This document shows, piece by piece, positions 1 to 8,424 of a stretch of DNA of 64,000 nucleotides. Each line of letters starts with the position of its first letter. The first letter of the stretch is position 1. The DNA lies in the NCBI GenBank assembly GCA_016713625.1, contig JADJOT010000010.1:434001-498000 (forward strand), read 5' to 3'. Made by a program: the position numbers and the translations under genes. The notes under the pieces are model-generated. The model had not been told where the DNA came from and did not search any database. It was given only the letters and a program-made list of their open reading frames with translations. This DNA is from Candidatus Accumulibacter affinis (GTDB taxonomy: Bacteria; Pseudomonadota; Gammaproteobacteria; Burkholderiales; Rhodocyclaceae).

Positions 1-2
1 GT

Positions 3-458
3 TCGGGTTCGGCGATGACCGCCCAGATCGGGGTCATGCGGGTGACCGAGGAAATCGACGCGCTCGCGACGATGGGGGTTTCACGCAGCCAGCGTCTGGT
101 TCTGCCCAAGGTCCTGGCGCTGGCGGTGGCGATGCCGCTGCTGGTGATCTGGTGCTCGGCCGCCGGAATCATCGGCGGTATGGTTTCGGCCAACCTGCAG
201 ATGAATCTTTCCTACGGCTTCTTCATCGATACCCTGCCGAGGGTGGTGCCGGTCGCCAACGTCTGGATTGGCGTCGGCAAGGGTTTGGTTTTTGGTGTGC
301 TGATTGCGCTCATCGCCTGTCACTTCGGGCTGCGGGTCAAGCCGAATACCGAAAGCCTGTCGTCGCTGACGACCACTTCGGTGGTGACCTCGATCACCGT
401 GGCGATCATCGTCGATGCCGTTTTTGCGATACTGACGCGCAATCTCGGGATTCCCTAG
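3..458 (+). CDS. mlaE: MlaE-type ABC lipid transporter permease, 5'-truncated
   Basis: The inner-membrane permease of an Mla-type (MCE) ABC transporter, a family that moves phospholipids between the two membranes. The window opens inside the gene: the frame is already open at base 3 and reads S-G-S-A-M-T-A-Q-I-G, so the Met at base 15 is internal. The conserved MlaE stretch MRVTEEIDALATMGVS follows, then at least three hydrophobic segments. The stop overlaps the GTG start of the ATPase gene, so the two are translationally coupled. The N-terminal part lies outside the window. The family call is firm; the transported lipid is inferred from the family. Confidence 0.9.
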   Translation, partial: SGSAMTAQIGVMRVTEEIDALATMGVSRSQRLVLPKVLALAVAMPLLVIWCSAAGIIGGMVSANLQMNLSYGFFIDTLPRVVPVANVWIGVGKGLVFGVLIALIACHFGLRVKPNTESLSSLTTTSVVTSITVAIIVDAVFAILTRNLGIP

Positions 459-1255
459 TGAGCGCGCAGCCCAAAACGTTCCCGCAGACCTCGCCGGCAA
501 TCGAGATTCGTGGCCTGTGCACGCAGTTTGGCGAGGTCGTGATCCATCGCAACATCAATCTCGACATCGAGGCCGGCCAGATGCTTGGCCTGGTCGGTGG
601 ATCGGGGAGCGGCAAGACTACCCTGCTACGCGAGATCGTTGGTTTGCTGGCTCCGAGCCAGGGGACCGTCAAGCTCTTCGGCCAGCCAGTACTCGATCCC
701 GACCCGCAACGTCGGCGCGCGCTGCGGCGGCGCTTCGGCATGCTCTTTCAGCAGGGTGCGCTCTTCTCGGCACTCTCCGTGCATGACAACATTGCTTTTC
801 CGCTGCGTGAACTGCGCACTCTCGACGAGTCGATGATTACCGATCTGGTCTTGCTCAAACTCGGCATGGTTGAACTCGAAGCGCGGCACGCGCGTCTGAT
901 GCCTGCCGAGTTGTCCGGCGGCATGATCAAACGGGTGGCTCTGGCGCGCGCCTTGTCGCTGGAGCCGGAACTGCTGGTTCTTGACGAGCCGACCGCCGGC
1001 CTCGACCCTGATCGTAGTGAGAACTTCGTCAAGCTTTTGAAGATGCTGCAGAAGGAACTTGGTTTCACGGTGGTGATGGTGACCCACGACCCGGAAACGC
1101 TCGCCGGACTGGCCACGCGTCTGGCGGTGCTCGCCGACCAGCGACTGGTCGCCTGCGGTACGGCAGCCGAAGTGTTCGCCGTCGACCATCCCTTCATTCG
1201 CAACTTTTTCAGTTCCAGGCGCGCTGCAGCCGCCATCAGACAAGGAGCAAGCTAG
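458..1255 (+). CDS. mlaF: MlaF-type ABC transporter ATP-binding protein
   Basis: The cytoplasmic ATPase that powers the MlaE permease. I chose the GTG at 458, which shares its first base with the last base of the mlaE stop; an in-frame extension upstream would run through mlaE. The 265-residue product has Walker A GGSGSGKTT at about residues 47-55, an ABC signature LSGGM near 151 and Walker B LLVLDEP near 172, followed by the D-loop region TAGLDP. It lies between permease and MCE genes in one operon. Length and motifs match MlaF. Confidence 0.93.
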   Translation: MSAQPKTFPQTSPAIEIRGLCTQFGEVVIHRNINLDIEAGQMLGLVGGSGSGKTTLLREIVGLLAPSQGTVKLFGQPVLDPDPQRRRALRRRFGMLFQQGALFSALSVHDNIAFPLRELRTLDESMITDLVLLKLGMVELEARHARLMPAELSGGMIKRVALARALSLEPELLVLDEPTAGLDPDRSENFVKLLKMLQKELGFTVVMVTHDPETLAGLATRLAVLADQRLVACGTAAEVFAVDHPFIRNFFSSRRAAAAIRQGAS

Positions 1256-1257
1256 CC

Positions 1258-2193
1258 ATGGAGAACCGTTCGCATGCCCTGGTAGCCGGGTTGTTCACCC
1301 TAGTTCTCGGGTTGGCGGCGGCGCTTTCGATCTGGTGGTTCGGCGGCAAGCACGAAGCGACCACCGAGTACACGGTGGTGACCCGACACAACGTCACTGG
1401 CCTCAGCCTGCAGGGGCAGGTGCGTTATCGGGGGATCCGGGTTGGCAAGGTGCAGTCAATAGAACTGGATCCGCAGGATGCCCACAACATCCTGATTGGC
1501 ATCAGCGTGGACCGCAAGGTTCTGGTCACCCGTGGCACCACTGCCAAGCTGGGCTATCAGGGAGTCACCGGGATTGCCCACATCCTTCTGGAAGACAGCG
1601 GCGACGACCCAACGCCTCTGGCCGGTGGAGACGATTCCGCACGCATCGAGATGCGCTCGTCACTGATCGAGGAGTTGTCGGAAAAAGGCGGCGCAACACT
1701 CGGACAAGCGCGGGACTTCCTGGCCAGTGCCAACCAGGTTCTCGACAGCGAAAATCGGCAGCATCTGGCAAAGACCCTCGCCCATCTCGAAGCGACGACT
1801 GGCAACGCCAACGAGGTTGCACGGCAGTTGCGCGAATTGCTGGCGCCGGAGAATCTTCGTTTGCTGACGGCCACGCTGGCGCATGCCGAGCAGGCGGTGG
1901 CAGAGGCGGCGCCGTTACTGGTCGAATCGCGTCGTCTGATGGTTCGCCTGCAACCGGTTGGCGATAAACTGGAGCGGCTGATCGGTGAGCCATCGCCGGG
2001 CGGCATCGCGGGCCTGGTTTCCCGCCTCAATGAAGTCGGTAGCGAGCTATCGGCAAACTCGCGGCAGCTCAATCGGGTCCTCTTGATGCTCGAACAATCA
2101 CCGCAGAGCCTGATCTTCGGTCCCCCTCCGTCGGCTCCCGGGCCGGGTGAGAGTGGTTTTGTTGCACCGACCAACAGCGAGGAAAGTCGATGA
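1258..2193 (+). CDS. mlaD: MlaD-type MCE-domain substrate-binding protein
   Basis: A membrane-anchored MCE protein that binds lipid on the periplasmic side of the transporter. One hydrophobic anchor lies at about residues 10-28, then an MCE domain with VTGLSLQGQVRYRGIRVGKV and the LGYQGVTGIAHILLE segment, followed by a long helical C-terminus of about 190 residues. At 311 residues it is longer than the short E. coli MlaD and resembles the longer versions found with PqiC-like lipoproteins. It starts 3 bases after mlaF and overlaps the next gene by 4 bases. Confidence 0.9.
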   Translation: MENRSHALVAGLFTLVLGLAAALSIWWFGGKHEATTEYTVVTRHNVTGLSLQGQVRYRGIRVGKVQSIELDPQDAHNILIGISVDRKVLVTRGTTAKLGYQGVTGIAHILLEDSGDDPTPLAGGDDSARIEMRSSLIEELSEKGGATLGQARDFLASANQVLDSENRQHLAKTLAHLEATTGNANEVARQLRELLAPENLRLLTATLAHAEQAVAEAAPLLVESRRLMVRLQPVGDKLERLIGEPSPGGIAGLVSRLNEVGSELSANSRQLNRVLLMLEQSPQSLIFGPPPSAPGPGESGFVAPTNSEESR

Positions 2194-2810
2194 AATGGAT
2201 CTGGCTGCCGGTTGCGGCGTGCCTGCTTGCGGCCTGTGTCGGCAGCGCCGGAAACAGACCGCAGGCCGAGGTGTATGACTTCGGGCTGCCGGTCGAGCGG
2301 CTGACCGAAGACGGTCGCTGGTCGAACGTGGCGGTCGACATCAAGGCGCCGCAATGGGTTGATTCGCGGGACATCGAATATCGTCTGCTTTACGAAAACC
2401 CGCTGAATTTGCGACGCTACGCAGCCAGTCATTGGGCGGGGGCGCCGGGACCATTGCTGTCGCAGCGGCTGCGACAGCAACTGGGTCTGGGGGGTGGCAG
2501 CGGTCAGACGTCGGTGGCCTGCCTGTTGCGCGTCGAACTGCAGGAGTTCTCGCAGCTGTTCGATACCCCGCTGCGTAGCCGCGGCCTGCTGCAGGGGCGC
2601 GCCAGTATGCTCGACCCAAGGCGCCAGATCATCGCCGAGCGAGAGTTCGCCATCGTGCGGCCCGCACCGACTGCCGACGCTCGCGGCGGGGTCAGTGCTT
2701 TGGTGGCGACCAGCGAAGATCTCGGGCGACAGCTCGCCGCCTGGTTGAATGATCTGGAGAAACGTGGCAGGCTGAAGGGCTGCCGGCCGACGGCAGAGGA
2801 ACGCCAATAA
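2190..2810 (+). CDS. ABC transport auxiliary lipoprotein (PqiC-like)
   Basis: A predicted lipoprotein that accompanies the MCE transporter. The N-terminus has a signal peptide ending in a lipobox, LLAAC, with the lipid-attachment Cys at residue 16. The remainder is a single domain of the ABC-type transport auxiliary family, the same fold group as PqiC. The start overlaps the mlaD stop (ATGA), which fixes it. It takes the place that MlaC or MlaB occupies in the E. coli mla operon, so this is the permease-ATPase-MCE-lipoprotein variant. It probably sits in the outer membrane; the exact partner is inferred. Confidence 0.82.
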   Translation: MKWIWLPVAACLLAACVGSAGNRPQAEVYDFGLPVERLTEDGRWSNVAVDIKAPQWVDSRDIEYRLLYENPLNLRRYAASHWAGAPGPLLSQRLRQQLGLGGGSGQTSVACLLRVELQEFSQLFDTPLRSRGLLQGRASMLDPRRQIIAEREFAIVRPAPTADARGGVSALVATSEDLGRQLAAWLNDLEKRGRLKGCRPTAEERQ

Positions 2811-2839
2811 CACGCATTACTTTAGAGGAGAAGCTGGGG

Positions 2840-4477
2840 ATGCCAAATATCTACCAAGAAGGACTCGACAAGAACGTCGCCAATTACACGCCACTGACGC
2901 CGTTGACGTTCCTTGCCCGCACCGCCTACGTCTACCCGGAGCGGACCGCAGTGATTCATGGCCAACGTCGCTACACCTGGCTGGAGACCTTCACGCGTGC
3001 CCGTCGTCTGGCATCGGCACTGGTCGAGCACGGGATTGGCGAGGGCGATACGGTGGCCGTGATGCTCAACAACACGCCGGAGATGGTCGAATGCCATTTT
3101 GGCGTTCCGGTCACCGGCGCAGTGTTGAATACGCTCAACACGCGTCTGGATGCTGACACCATTACCTTCATGCTCGAGCACGCTGAGGCGAGGATGCTGA
3201 TTACCGATCGCGAGTACTCTCCCATGGTCCGCAAGGCGCTGGCCGGCCTGCGGCGTCAGATCCTGGTAATCGATGTCGACGATCCCGAATACACCGGCCC
3301 CGGCGAACGGCTTGGCACGCAGGAGTACGAGCAGTTCATCGCCGGCGGCAGTCCCGACTTTCCCTGGGGCGGTCCGGGCGACGAATGGGATGCCATCTCG
3401 CTCAATTACACGTCGGGAACCACCGGCAATCCGAAGGGTGTCGTCTATCACCATCGCGGCGCCTACCTCAATTCGATGAGCAACATCATCAGTTGGGGAA
3501 TGCCCCCACATTCGGTTTACCTGTGGACCTTGCCGATGTTCCACTGCAACGGCTGGTGCTTCGTGTGGACCATGGCCGCCAACGCCGGAACCAACGTCTG
3601 CCTGCGTCGTGTCGATCCGAAGCTGATCTTCGAGGCGATTCGCGAGCACGGCGTCACCCATTACTGTGGTGCGCCGATCGTGCACAGTTTAATGGCCAAT
3701 GCTCCTGCCGACCTGCGGGCCGGCATCCCGCAAAAAGTGGCTGGCCTGATCGCGGCGGCGCCGCCGCCGGCTGCGGTGATCGAGGCGATGGCGAGTATCG
3801 GCGTCGATCTCACGCACGTGTACGGTCTCACCGAAACCTACGGGCCGGCGGCGGTCTGCGCCAAACACAGCCACTGGGCGGGTCTGCCGGTCGCCGAACA
3901 GGTCGACCTGAACGGCCGCCAGGGGGTACGCTATCACGCGCAGGAAGCGATCACTGTCCTCGACCCGACGAACATGGAGGCCGTTCCCTGGGACCATGAG
4001 ACGATGGGCGAGATCATGTTCCGCGGCAATCTGGTCATGAAGGGCTACCTCAAGAATCCGAAAGCGACCGAGGAGTCATTTTCCGGCGGCTGGTACCATA
4101 CCGGTGACCTGGCGGTAATGCACCCCGATGGCTATGTGAAGATCAAGGATCGCTCGAAGGACGTGATCATCTCGGGTGGCGAAAACATCTCGTCGATCGA
4201 GGTCGAAGACGTGCTTTACAAACACCCGGCGGTGATCGCGGCTGCCGTCGTGGCCGCGCCCGATGTCACCTGGGGCGAGGTTCCCTGCGCCTTCCTCGAA
4301 TTGCGCGAGGGCGCAACGGTCAGCGAGCAAGAGGTGATCGACTTCTGTCGCCAGCATATGGCGCGCTTCAAGGTTCCCAAGCGGGTGGTCTTCTGCACTC
4401 TGCCGAAGACCTCGACCGGCAAGATCCAGAAATACGTGCTGCGCGCACAGACAAAGTCTTCTGCGGCGATCGATTGA
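2840..4477 (+). CDS. Acyl-CoA synthetase (AMP-forming)
   Basis: An adenylate-forming ligase that joins a carboxylic acid to CoA with ATP. The 545-residue product has the P-loop-like motif YTSGTTGNPKGVVYHHRG near residue 190, the A5 motif VYGLTETYGP near 328, the hinge region YHTGDLAVMHPDGYVKIKDR near 420 and the catalytic-lysine motif KTSTGKIQK near the C-terminus. An AGGAG-like site lies upstream of the ATG. It resembles medium/long-chain or methylmercaptopropionate-type CoA ligases; chain-length specificity cannot be read from sequence. An enoyl-CoA hydratase follows about 100 bases downstream, suggesting a beta-oxidation role. Confidence 0.88.
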   Translation: MPNIYQEGLDKNVANYTPLTPLTFLARTAYVYPERTAVIHGQRRYTWLETFTRARRLASALVEHGIGEGDTVAVMLNNTPEMVECHFGVPVTGAVLNTLNTRLDADTITFMLEHAEARMLITDREYSPMVRKALAGLRRQILVIDVDDPEYTGPGERLGTQEYEQFIAGGSPDFPWGGPGDEWDAISLNYTSGTTGNPKGVVYHHRGAYLNSMSNIISWGMPPHSVYLWTLPMFHCNGWCFVWTMAANAGTNVCLRRVDPKLIFEAIREHGVTHYCGAPIVHSLMANAPADLRAGIPQKVAGLIAAAPPPAAVIEAMASIGVDLTHVYGLTETYGPAAVCAKHSHWAGLPVAEQVDLNGRQGVRYHAQEAITVLDPTNMEAVPWDHETMGEIMFRGNLVMKGYLKNPKATEESFSGGWYHTGDLAVMHPDGYVKIKDRSKDVIISGGENISSIEVEDVLYKHPAVIAAAVVAAPDVTWGEVPCAFLELREGATVSEQEVIDFCRQHMARFKVPKRVVFCTLPKTSTGKIQKYVLRAQTKSSAAID

Positions 4478-4576
4478 GCCGACTCGGCGGCCGTCGACAG
4501 GCGGTCTGACGCTGCCTGGCGGCGGCGCTGCGGGACTGCCAAAGCTCCGCCGAGGACCCTTTTCAAGGAGAAAGAG

Positions 4577-5377
4577 ATGCCTACCCTGACGCCCAGCCAG
4601 GATGACCCGTATGTTGTCCGCGACGATCTCGATGGCGTCGCCACGCTGACGCTGAATCGCGCCCAGCAGTTCAACGCTTTGTCCCAAGCGATGATCAGCG
4701 CCTTGCAGAACGAACTCGATGCCATTACCGCGGACCCAACGGTGCGCGTGGTGGTCATCGCCGGTGCTGGCAAGGCCTTCTGCGCCGGACATGATCTCAA
4801 GGAGATGCGTGCCAATCACGACAAGGCATTCATGCAGGACCTGTTCAGGCGCTGCGGCAAGATGATGATGACCCTGACCCAGATGCCGCAGCCGGTCATC
4901 GCGCGGGTGCATGGCATTGCCACGGCTGCCGGCTGTCAGCTGGTAGCGATGTGCGATCTGGCGGTGGCGGTCGACAGCGCGCGCTTTGCCACCTCCGGGA
5001 TCAATGTCGGACTGTTCTGTGCGACGCCGGGCGTCGGCCTGTCGCGCAATCTCGGTCGCAAGCAGGCGCTGGAAATGCTCCTCACCGGCGATTTCATCGA
5101 TGCCCAGGCGGCGTTGCGGCAGGGTCTGGTGAACCGGGTCGTCGCCGGCGATGCGCTCGATGCCGAGGTTGACAGGCTGGCGCGCTCGATCCTTGGCAAG
5201 TCGTCGGTGGCCATCGGCATGGGCAAGCAGATGTTTTACAAGCAACTCGAAATGGGGCTGGACGCTGCTTACCAGTATGCGTCGGAAGTAATGGCCTGCA
5301 ACATGATGACCGACGATGCCGGGGAAGGAATCGACGCTTTCATTGGCAAGCGCAAGCCGCAGTGGAGAGGGCGGTAG
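4577..5377 (+). CDS. Enoyl-CoA hydratase/isomerase family protein
   Basis: A crotonase-fold enzyme that adds water to, or isomerises, enoyl-CoA esters. The 266-residue length is typical. The oxyanion-hole segments GKAFCAGHDLKEM (near residue 70) and VHGIATAAGCQLVAMCD (near 112) are present. The second catalytic-Glu position of classical hydratases is not clearly kept in the GINVGLFCATPGVGLSRN segment, which fits the short-chain hydratase-like group. A strong Shine-Dalgarno (AAGGAGAAAGAG) precedes the ATG. It pairs with the upstream acyl-CoA ligase; the exact substrate is unknown. Confidence 0.86.
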   Translation: MPTLTPSQDDPYVVRDDLDGVATLTLNRAQQFNALSQAMISALQNELDAITADPTVRVVVIAGAGKAFCAGHDLKEMRANHDKAFMQDLFRRCGKMMMTLTQMPQPVIARVHGIATAAGCQLVAMCDLAVAVDSARFATSGINVGLFCATPGVGLSRNLGRKQALEMLLTGDFIDAQAALRQGLVNRVVAGDALDAEVDRLARSILGKSSVAIGMGKQMFYKQLEMGLDAAYQYASEVMACNMMTDDAGEGIDAFIGKRKPQWRGR

Positions 5378-5480
5378 GACTGCCCGGCACCCCGAGCGCA
5401 GCAAAATCCTTCGCCTGCCGGGCTCGGACCAGCGCCAGCGGATCGTGCCCGGTGGCGCGGGCAGTGTGCCGCGCGCGATC

Positions 5481-6149
5481 TCATCGCCCCTGGCGAAAGG
5501 CCTGGTCGGGTGGTGTGCCCGCAGCGTCGTCGGTCGCTTCGCTCTCCGCCGGCACGTCAATGACGCCGGTGAAGAAGTCGATCGTCGTGTCGGCGACTTG
5601 CCCGGTGTCGTAGTAGGCGTACGCGCCGGCACCCAGCGCGCCGAGGACCGGGATCCAGCGCGAGATGCCCCGGCCAATCAGACGTTGCGAGATGTGGATG
5701 CCGATCTTGATGGCCACCGACTGGGTGTCGGGATGCGCAGCGCGTTGGACGACAAAGCGCTTGCCGATCTGCCCGACCAGATCGCGGACGGCCTGCGGGT
5801 CCGTATGCCGGAACACGCAATAGAGCATCTCTTCGCGATTCAAGTCTGCGGTTTTTCCATAGCAGCCGGCGATGTCCGCGACCATCTGCGTCTGCAGTTG
5901 CCACAGCGCGCGGAGCTCGGGAAGGATGGTCAGCCAGCCGAGTGGGCCCGGCGGTAGCGACAGGCTGCCGACAGTCACCGCGGCTTTCCTGGCCGCCGCG
6001 CGGGCAATCGCCCGTGCGCGATTTTCCGGTTTCCTGTTCTTGGGTTCGGTGGTGGCCGGGGTCTGGCCGACATAGTCGAGGATTGCCTCGGCAATTCTTT
6101 GACCAGCGCGGAGGCCGGAGCGGCGTTGCGCAAAGTGCTTATTTTCCAT
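5481..6149 (-). CDS. EcsC family protein
   Basis: A 222-residue protein of the EcsC family, whose biochemical role is not established. After a basic N-terminus the segment SLSLPPGPLGWLTILPELRA is typical of the family, followed by MVADIAGCYGK and a Gly/Ala-rich hydrophobic stretch (VLGALGAGAYAYYDTGQVAD) that could associate with membrane. The ATG at 6149 is chosen because it gives the conserved N-terminus; the same frame stays open upstream only because it runs antisense through the preceding gene. Its start overlaps the end of the methyltransferase gene by 11 bases, so the two are probably coupled. Confidence 0.75.
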   Translation of the reverse strand: MENKHFAQRRSGLRAGQRIAEAILDYVGQTPATTEPKNRKPENRARAIARAAARKAAVTVGSLSLPPGPLGWLTILPELRALWQLQTQMVADIAGCYGKTADLNREEMLYCVFRHTDPQAVRDLVGQIGKRFVVQRAAHPDTQSVAIKIGIHISQRLIGRGISRWIPVLGALGAGAYAYYDTGQVADTTIDFFTGVIDVPAESEATDDAAGTPPDQAFRQGR

Positions 6150-6843
6150 GGTGAGAGAGCGGATGGAGGTGAAGGGTCGGGTGGGTCGAGCTGTCTTCGC
6201 GCGTGTCGCGGTGTTCTCCGATACGACGCCAGACGCTGGCGAGCCAGGGCTGTTGCGCCCGCGGCAGTCCTGGCGGGCGATAATAATGTTCGAGTTCGGC
6301 GAAAGCGGCGGCGGACAGCAGTTGGCGCCAGTTTGCGAGGTCGTGGTAGACCGCGTAGCGCCCATCGCTCCAGCCTTCCTCGTTGTTCCCACGCGGGTTC
6401 GAAGAGAATAGCACGCCGTCCGGTTTGAGTGTCGCGTGCAGCTGCCGGAGAACGCGCGACAGTTCCTGGGTTGGCACATGGAACAGCGAGGCGTTGGCGA
6501 AGACCCCGTCGAAATGACCCGACGGCAGATCGAGCCGGAGAAAATCCTGTTGCCAGACGGTACAGCCGCTAGTCGTACGGGCCATGTCGACAAACGCCTC
6601 GGCGCCATCGAGTCCGCAGGCCAGATGGCCGAGGCGGGCAAAGGTCTGCAGGTCACGGCCGGGGCCGCAGCCGAAGTCGAGAATCGTGAATGGTGGCTGG
6701 CCTCGGATATGGCGCAGCAGCGCGTCGATGTTCTGACGCACGTCGTGGTGGCGTGTCCCTTCGCGAAAGTCCTCGGCGCGCTGATCATAATGGGCCAGCG
6801 TGTGAGCGGAAATTTCTTCGAGATCCCTGGTTCTTAGCGGCAT
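6139..6843 (-). CDS. Class I SAM-dependent methyltransferase
   Basis: A 234-residue methyltransferase of unknown substrate. Motif I is ILDFGCGPGRDLQTFARLG near residue 53; the acidic residue of motif II lies in GLDGAEAFVD, and the FDGVFANASLFHVP segment matches the post-motif region of the UbiE/Methyltransf_11 type. It is the first gene of a reverse-strand pair with an EcsC-family gene and is divergent from the potassium-channel gene, with about 215 bases between. I see no feature that identifies the acceptor. Confidence 0.8.
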   Translation of the reverse strand: MPLRTRDLEEISAHTLAHYDQRAEDFREGTRHHDVRQNIDALLRHIRGQPPFTILDFGCGPGRDLQTFARLGHLACGLDGAEAFVDMARTTSGCTVWQQDFLRLDLPSGHFDGVFANASLFHVPTQELSRVLRQLHATLKPDGVLFSSNPRGNNEEGWSDGRYAVYHDLANWRQLLSAAAFAELEHYYRPPGLPRAQQPWLASVWRRIGEHRDTREDSSTHPTLHLHPLSHHGK

Positions 6844-7058
6844 CGGTAGCGATCAGTGGCTGGTCGGTTCTGCGCAGGATTGCCCTGCAGGCGATGGTCA
6901 ACCATAGCACTTGTGGACAATATCTGCCGGATGTGCCAACCTCAGCCCACTCGGCATATACGGCACGGGTGAGCATTGGCCGGATTGTGGCCTGCACCAG
7001 ACCTTGTTGCTCTCATGACCATCAGCGCGCAATCCAACTCCGGTTTTTCGCATGTTCG

Positions 7059-8162
7059 ATGTTCGATAACTCGCAGCAGGCTCGCCGGCGTCTTCATCGT
7101 CGCCGTCGTTCGCAACAGGCGGAAATGGGTGACGCCAGGCAATTGCGGCGGATCATCCTGCGTATCGGCTGGGCAGGCGTCGTGGTGTTGGCCTTGATTG
7201 CGATCGGCACCCTCGGTTTCTATCACATCGCCGATGACAACGGGGACGGCAACTGGTCCGATGCGCTGTACATGACCTTGATCAGCATCTCGACGGTCGG
7301 TTATGGCGAAATCATCCCGCTGCGTACGATCGAGGACCGCCTTTTCGCCGGAGTTATGTCGATTGCCGGCCTGGGGGCGCTGACCTTCCTGTTCACCAGT
7401 CTGTCCGTGTTCTTCCTCGAGAAGGACCTCGACACTTCCCTTCGGAGACGACGGATGGAGAAACACATCCAGAAACTGCGGCAGCATTTCATCATTTGCG
7501 GTTTCGGGCGAGTCGGTCGCAGTGTCGGGCGCGAGCTGCAGAATACCGGTCGTCACTTCGTCGCCATCGATGCCGAAGAGGAGCGTTTCGACGATAACCT
7601 CGACAAGTTTCCCGGCCTGCTGTACCTGCAGGGTGATGCATCCGACGATGATCTGCTCGAGGCTGCCGACATCCAGGACGCCAGAGGCTTGTTTGCCGTG
7701 ACCGGCGACGATTCGCGAAATCTGATGATCATCATCACCGCCAGACAGCTCAATCCGGGCCTGCGTATCGTGTCGCGGGCACAGGAGGCACGCAATGTCG
7801 AGAAAATGCGCAAAGTCGGCGCAGACGCGGTGGTCTCGCCTGACTTTACCGGCGGCATCCGCCTCGCCTCGGCGATGGTCAGACCACACGTCGTCGGCTT
7901 TCTCGACGAGATGGTCAAGTCGGACAAGAACGTGCGGGTCGAGGAGGTGGCAGTGCCGGCCAATTTTCCGCCAACCCGGGTAGGTGACCTGCGCCTGCGC
8001 AGTCCCGACTATATTCTGCTGGCGGTGCGCGAGGAGGATGGTGCCTGGATCTTCAATCCCAAGGTGGATGACATCGTGCATTCCGGCAGCACGATCATCG
8101 CTCTGGCCAATCCCTCGGGGCGTGCACAGCTCAAGGCGCATTTGATCGAAAAGTTGTCCTGA
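7059..8162 (+). CDS. Two-TM potassium channel with RCK (TrkA-N/TrkA-C) domains
   Basis: A potassium channel subunit of the MthK/Kch type. Two membrane helices flank a pore loop with the selectivity filter STVGYGE. A Rossmann RCK-N domain begins at IICGFGRVGRSVGRELQ and contains the dinucleotide-binding glycines and an acidic residue at the end of the second strand (FVAIDAEEERF). A TrkA-C domain closes the protein. The ATG at 7059 gives a very basic N-terminus (ARRRLHRRRRSQQ); an ATG at 7125 is an equally plausible start. It is a single gene with its own upstream region. Function is clear at family level, gating ligand unknown. Confidence 0.87.
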   Translation: MFDNSQQARRRLHRRRRSQQAEMGDARQLRRIILRIGWAGVVVLALIAIGTLGFYHIADDNGDGNWSDALYMTLISISTVGYGEIIPLRTIEDRLFAGVMSIAGLGALTFLFTSLSVFFLEKDLDTSLRRRRMEKHIQKLRQHFIICGFGRVGRSVGRELQNTGRHFVAIDAEEERFDDNLDKFPGLLYLQGDASDDDLLEAADIQDARGLFAVTGDDSRNLMIIITARQLNPGLRIVSRAQEARNVEKMRKVGADAVVSPDFTGGIRLASAMVRPHVVGFLDEMVKSDKNVRVEEVAVPANFPPTRVGDLRLRSPDYILLAVREEDGAWIFNPKVDDIVHSGSTIIALANPSGRAQLKAHLIEKLS

Positions 8163-8424
8163 GAGTCAGCGCAGGACCAGCGCATTTCACGAGGCCAGCA
8201 CATTGGCCGTGGCGGCTGGCCGGGCAGACCGACAATCGGACGGGTATTGACGAGAACACAACCTGTGCCGCCAAAAATGAAAAAAGAAATGTTCCTGTGC
8301 TAATCTACGTGGGTGCGCTGGGCGCTGACGTCGCCGCCTCAAGATACGCGCAGCTGGGTCTCTGCCAAGGGATTGGGTAGACTAGCCCGGGGAGCTACCG
8401 TTTTCTCCAGTACGAGGGTTCGCC

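Noticed and set aside
4076..5677. A 533-codon reverse open frame across the acyl-CoA ligase end and the enoyl-CoA hydratase
   Set aside because: It runs antisense to two genes with clear motifs and continues through their intergenic region without a start site or recognisable domain.
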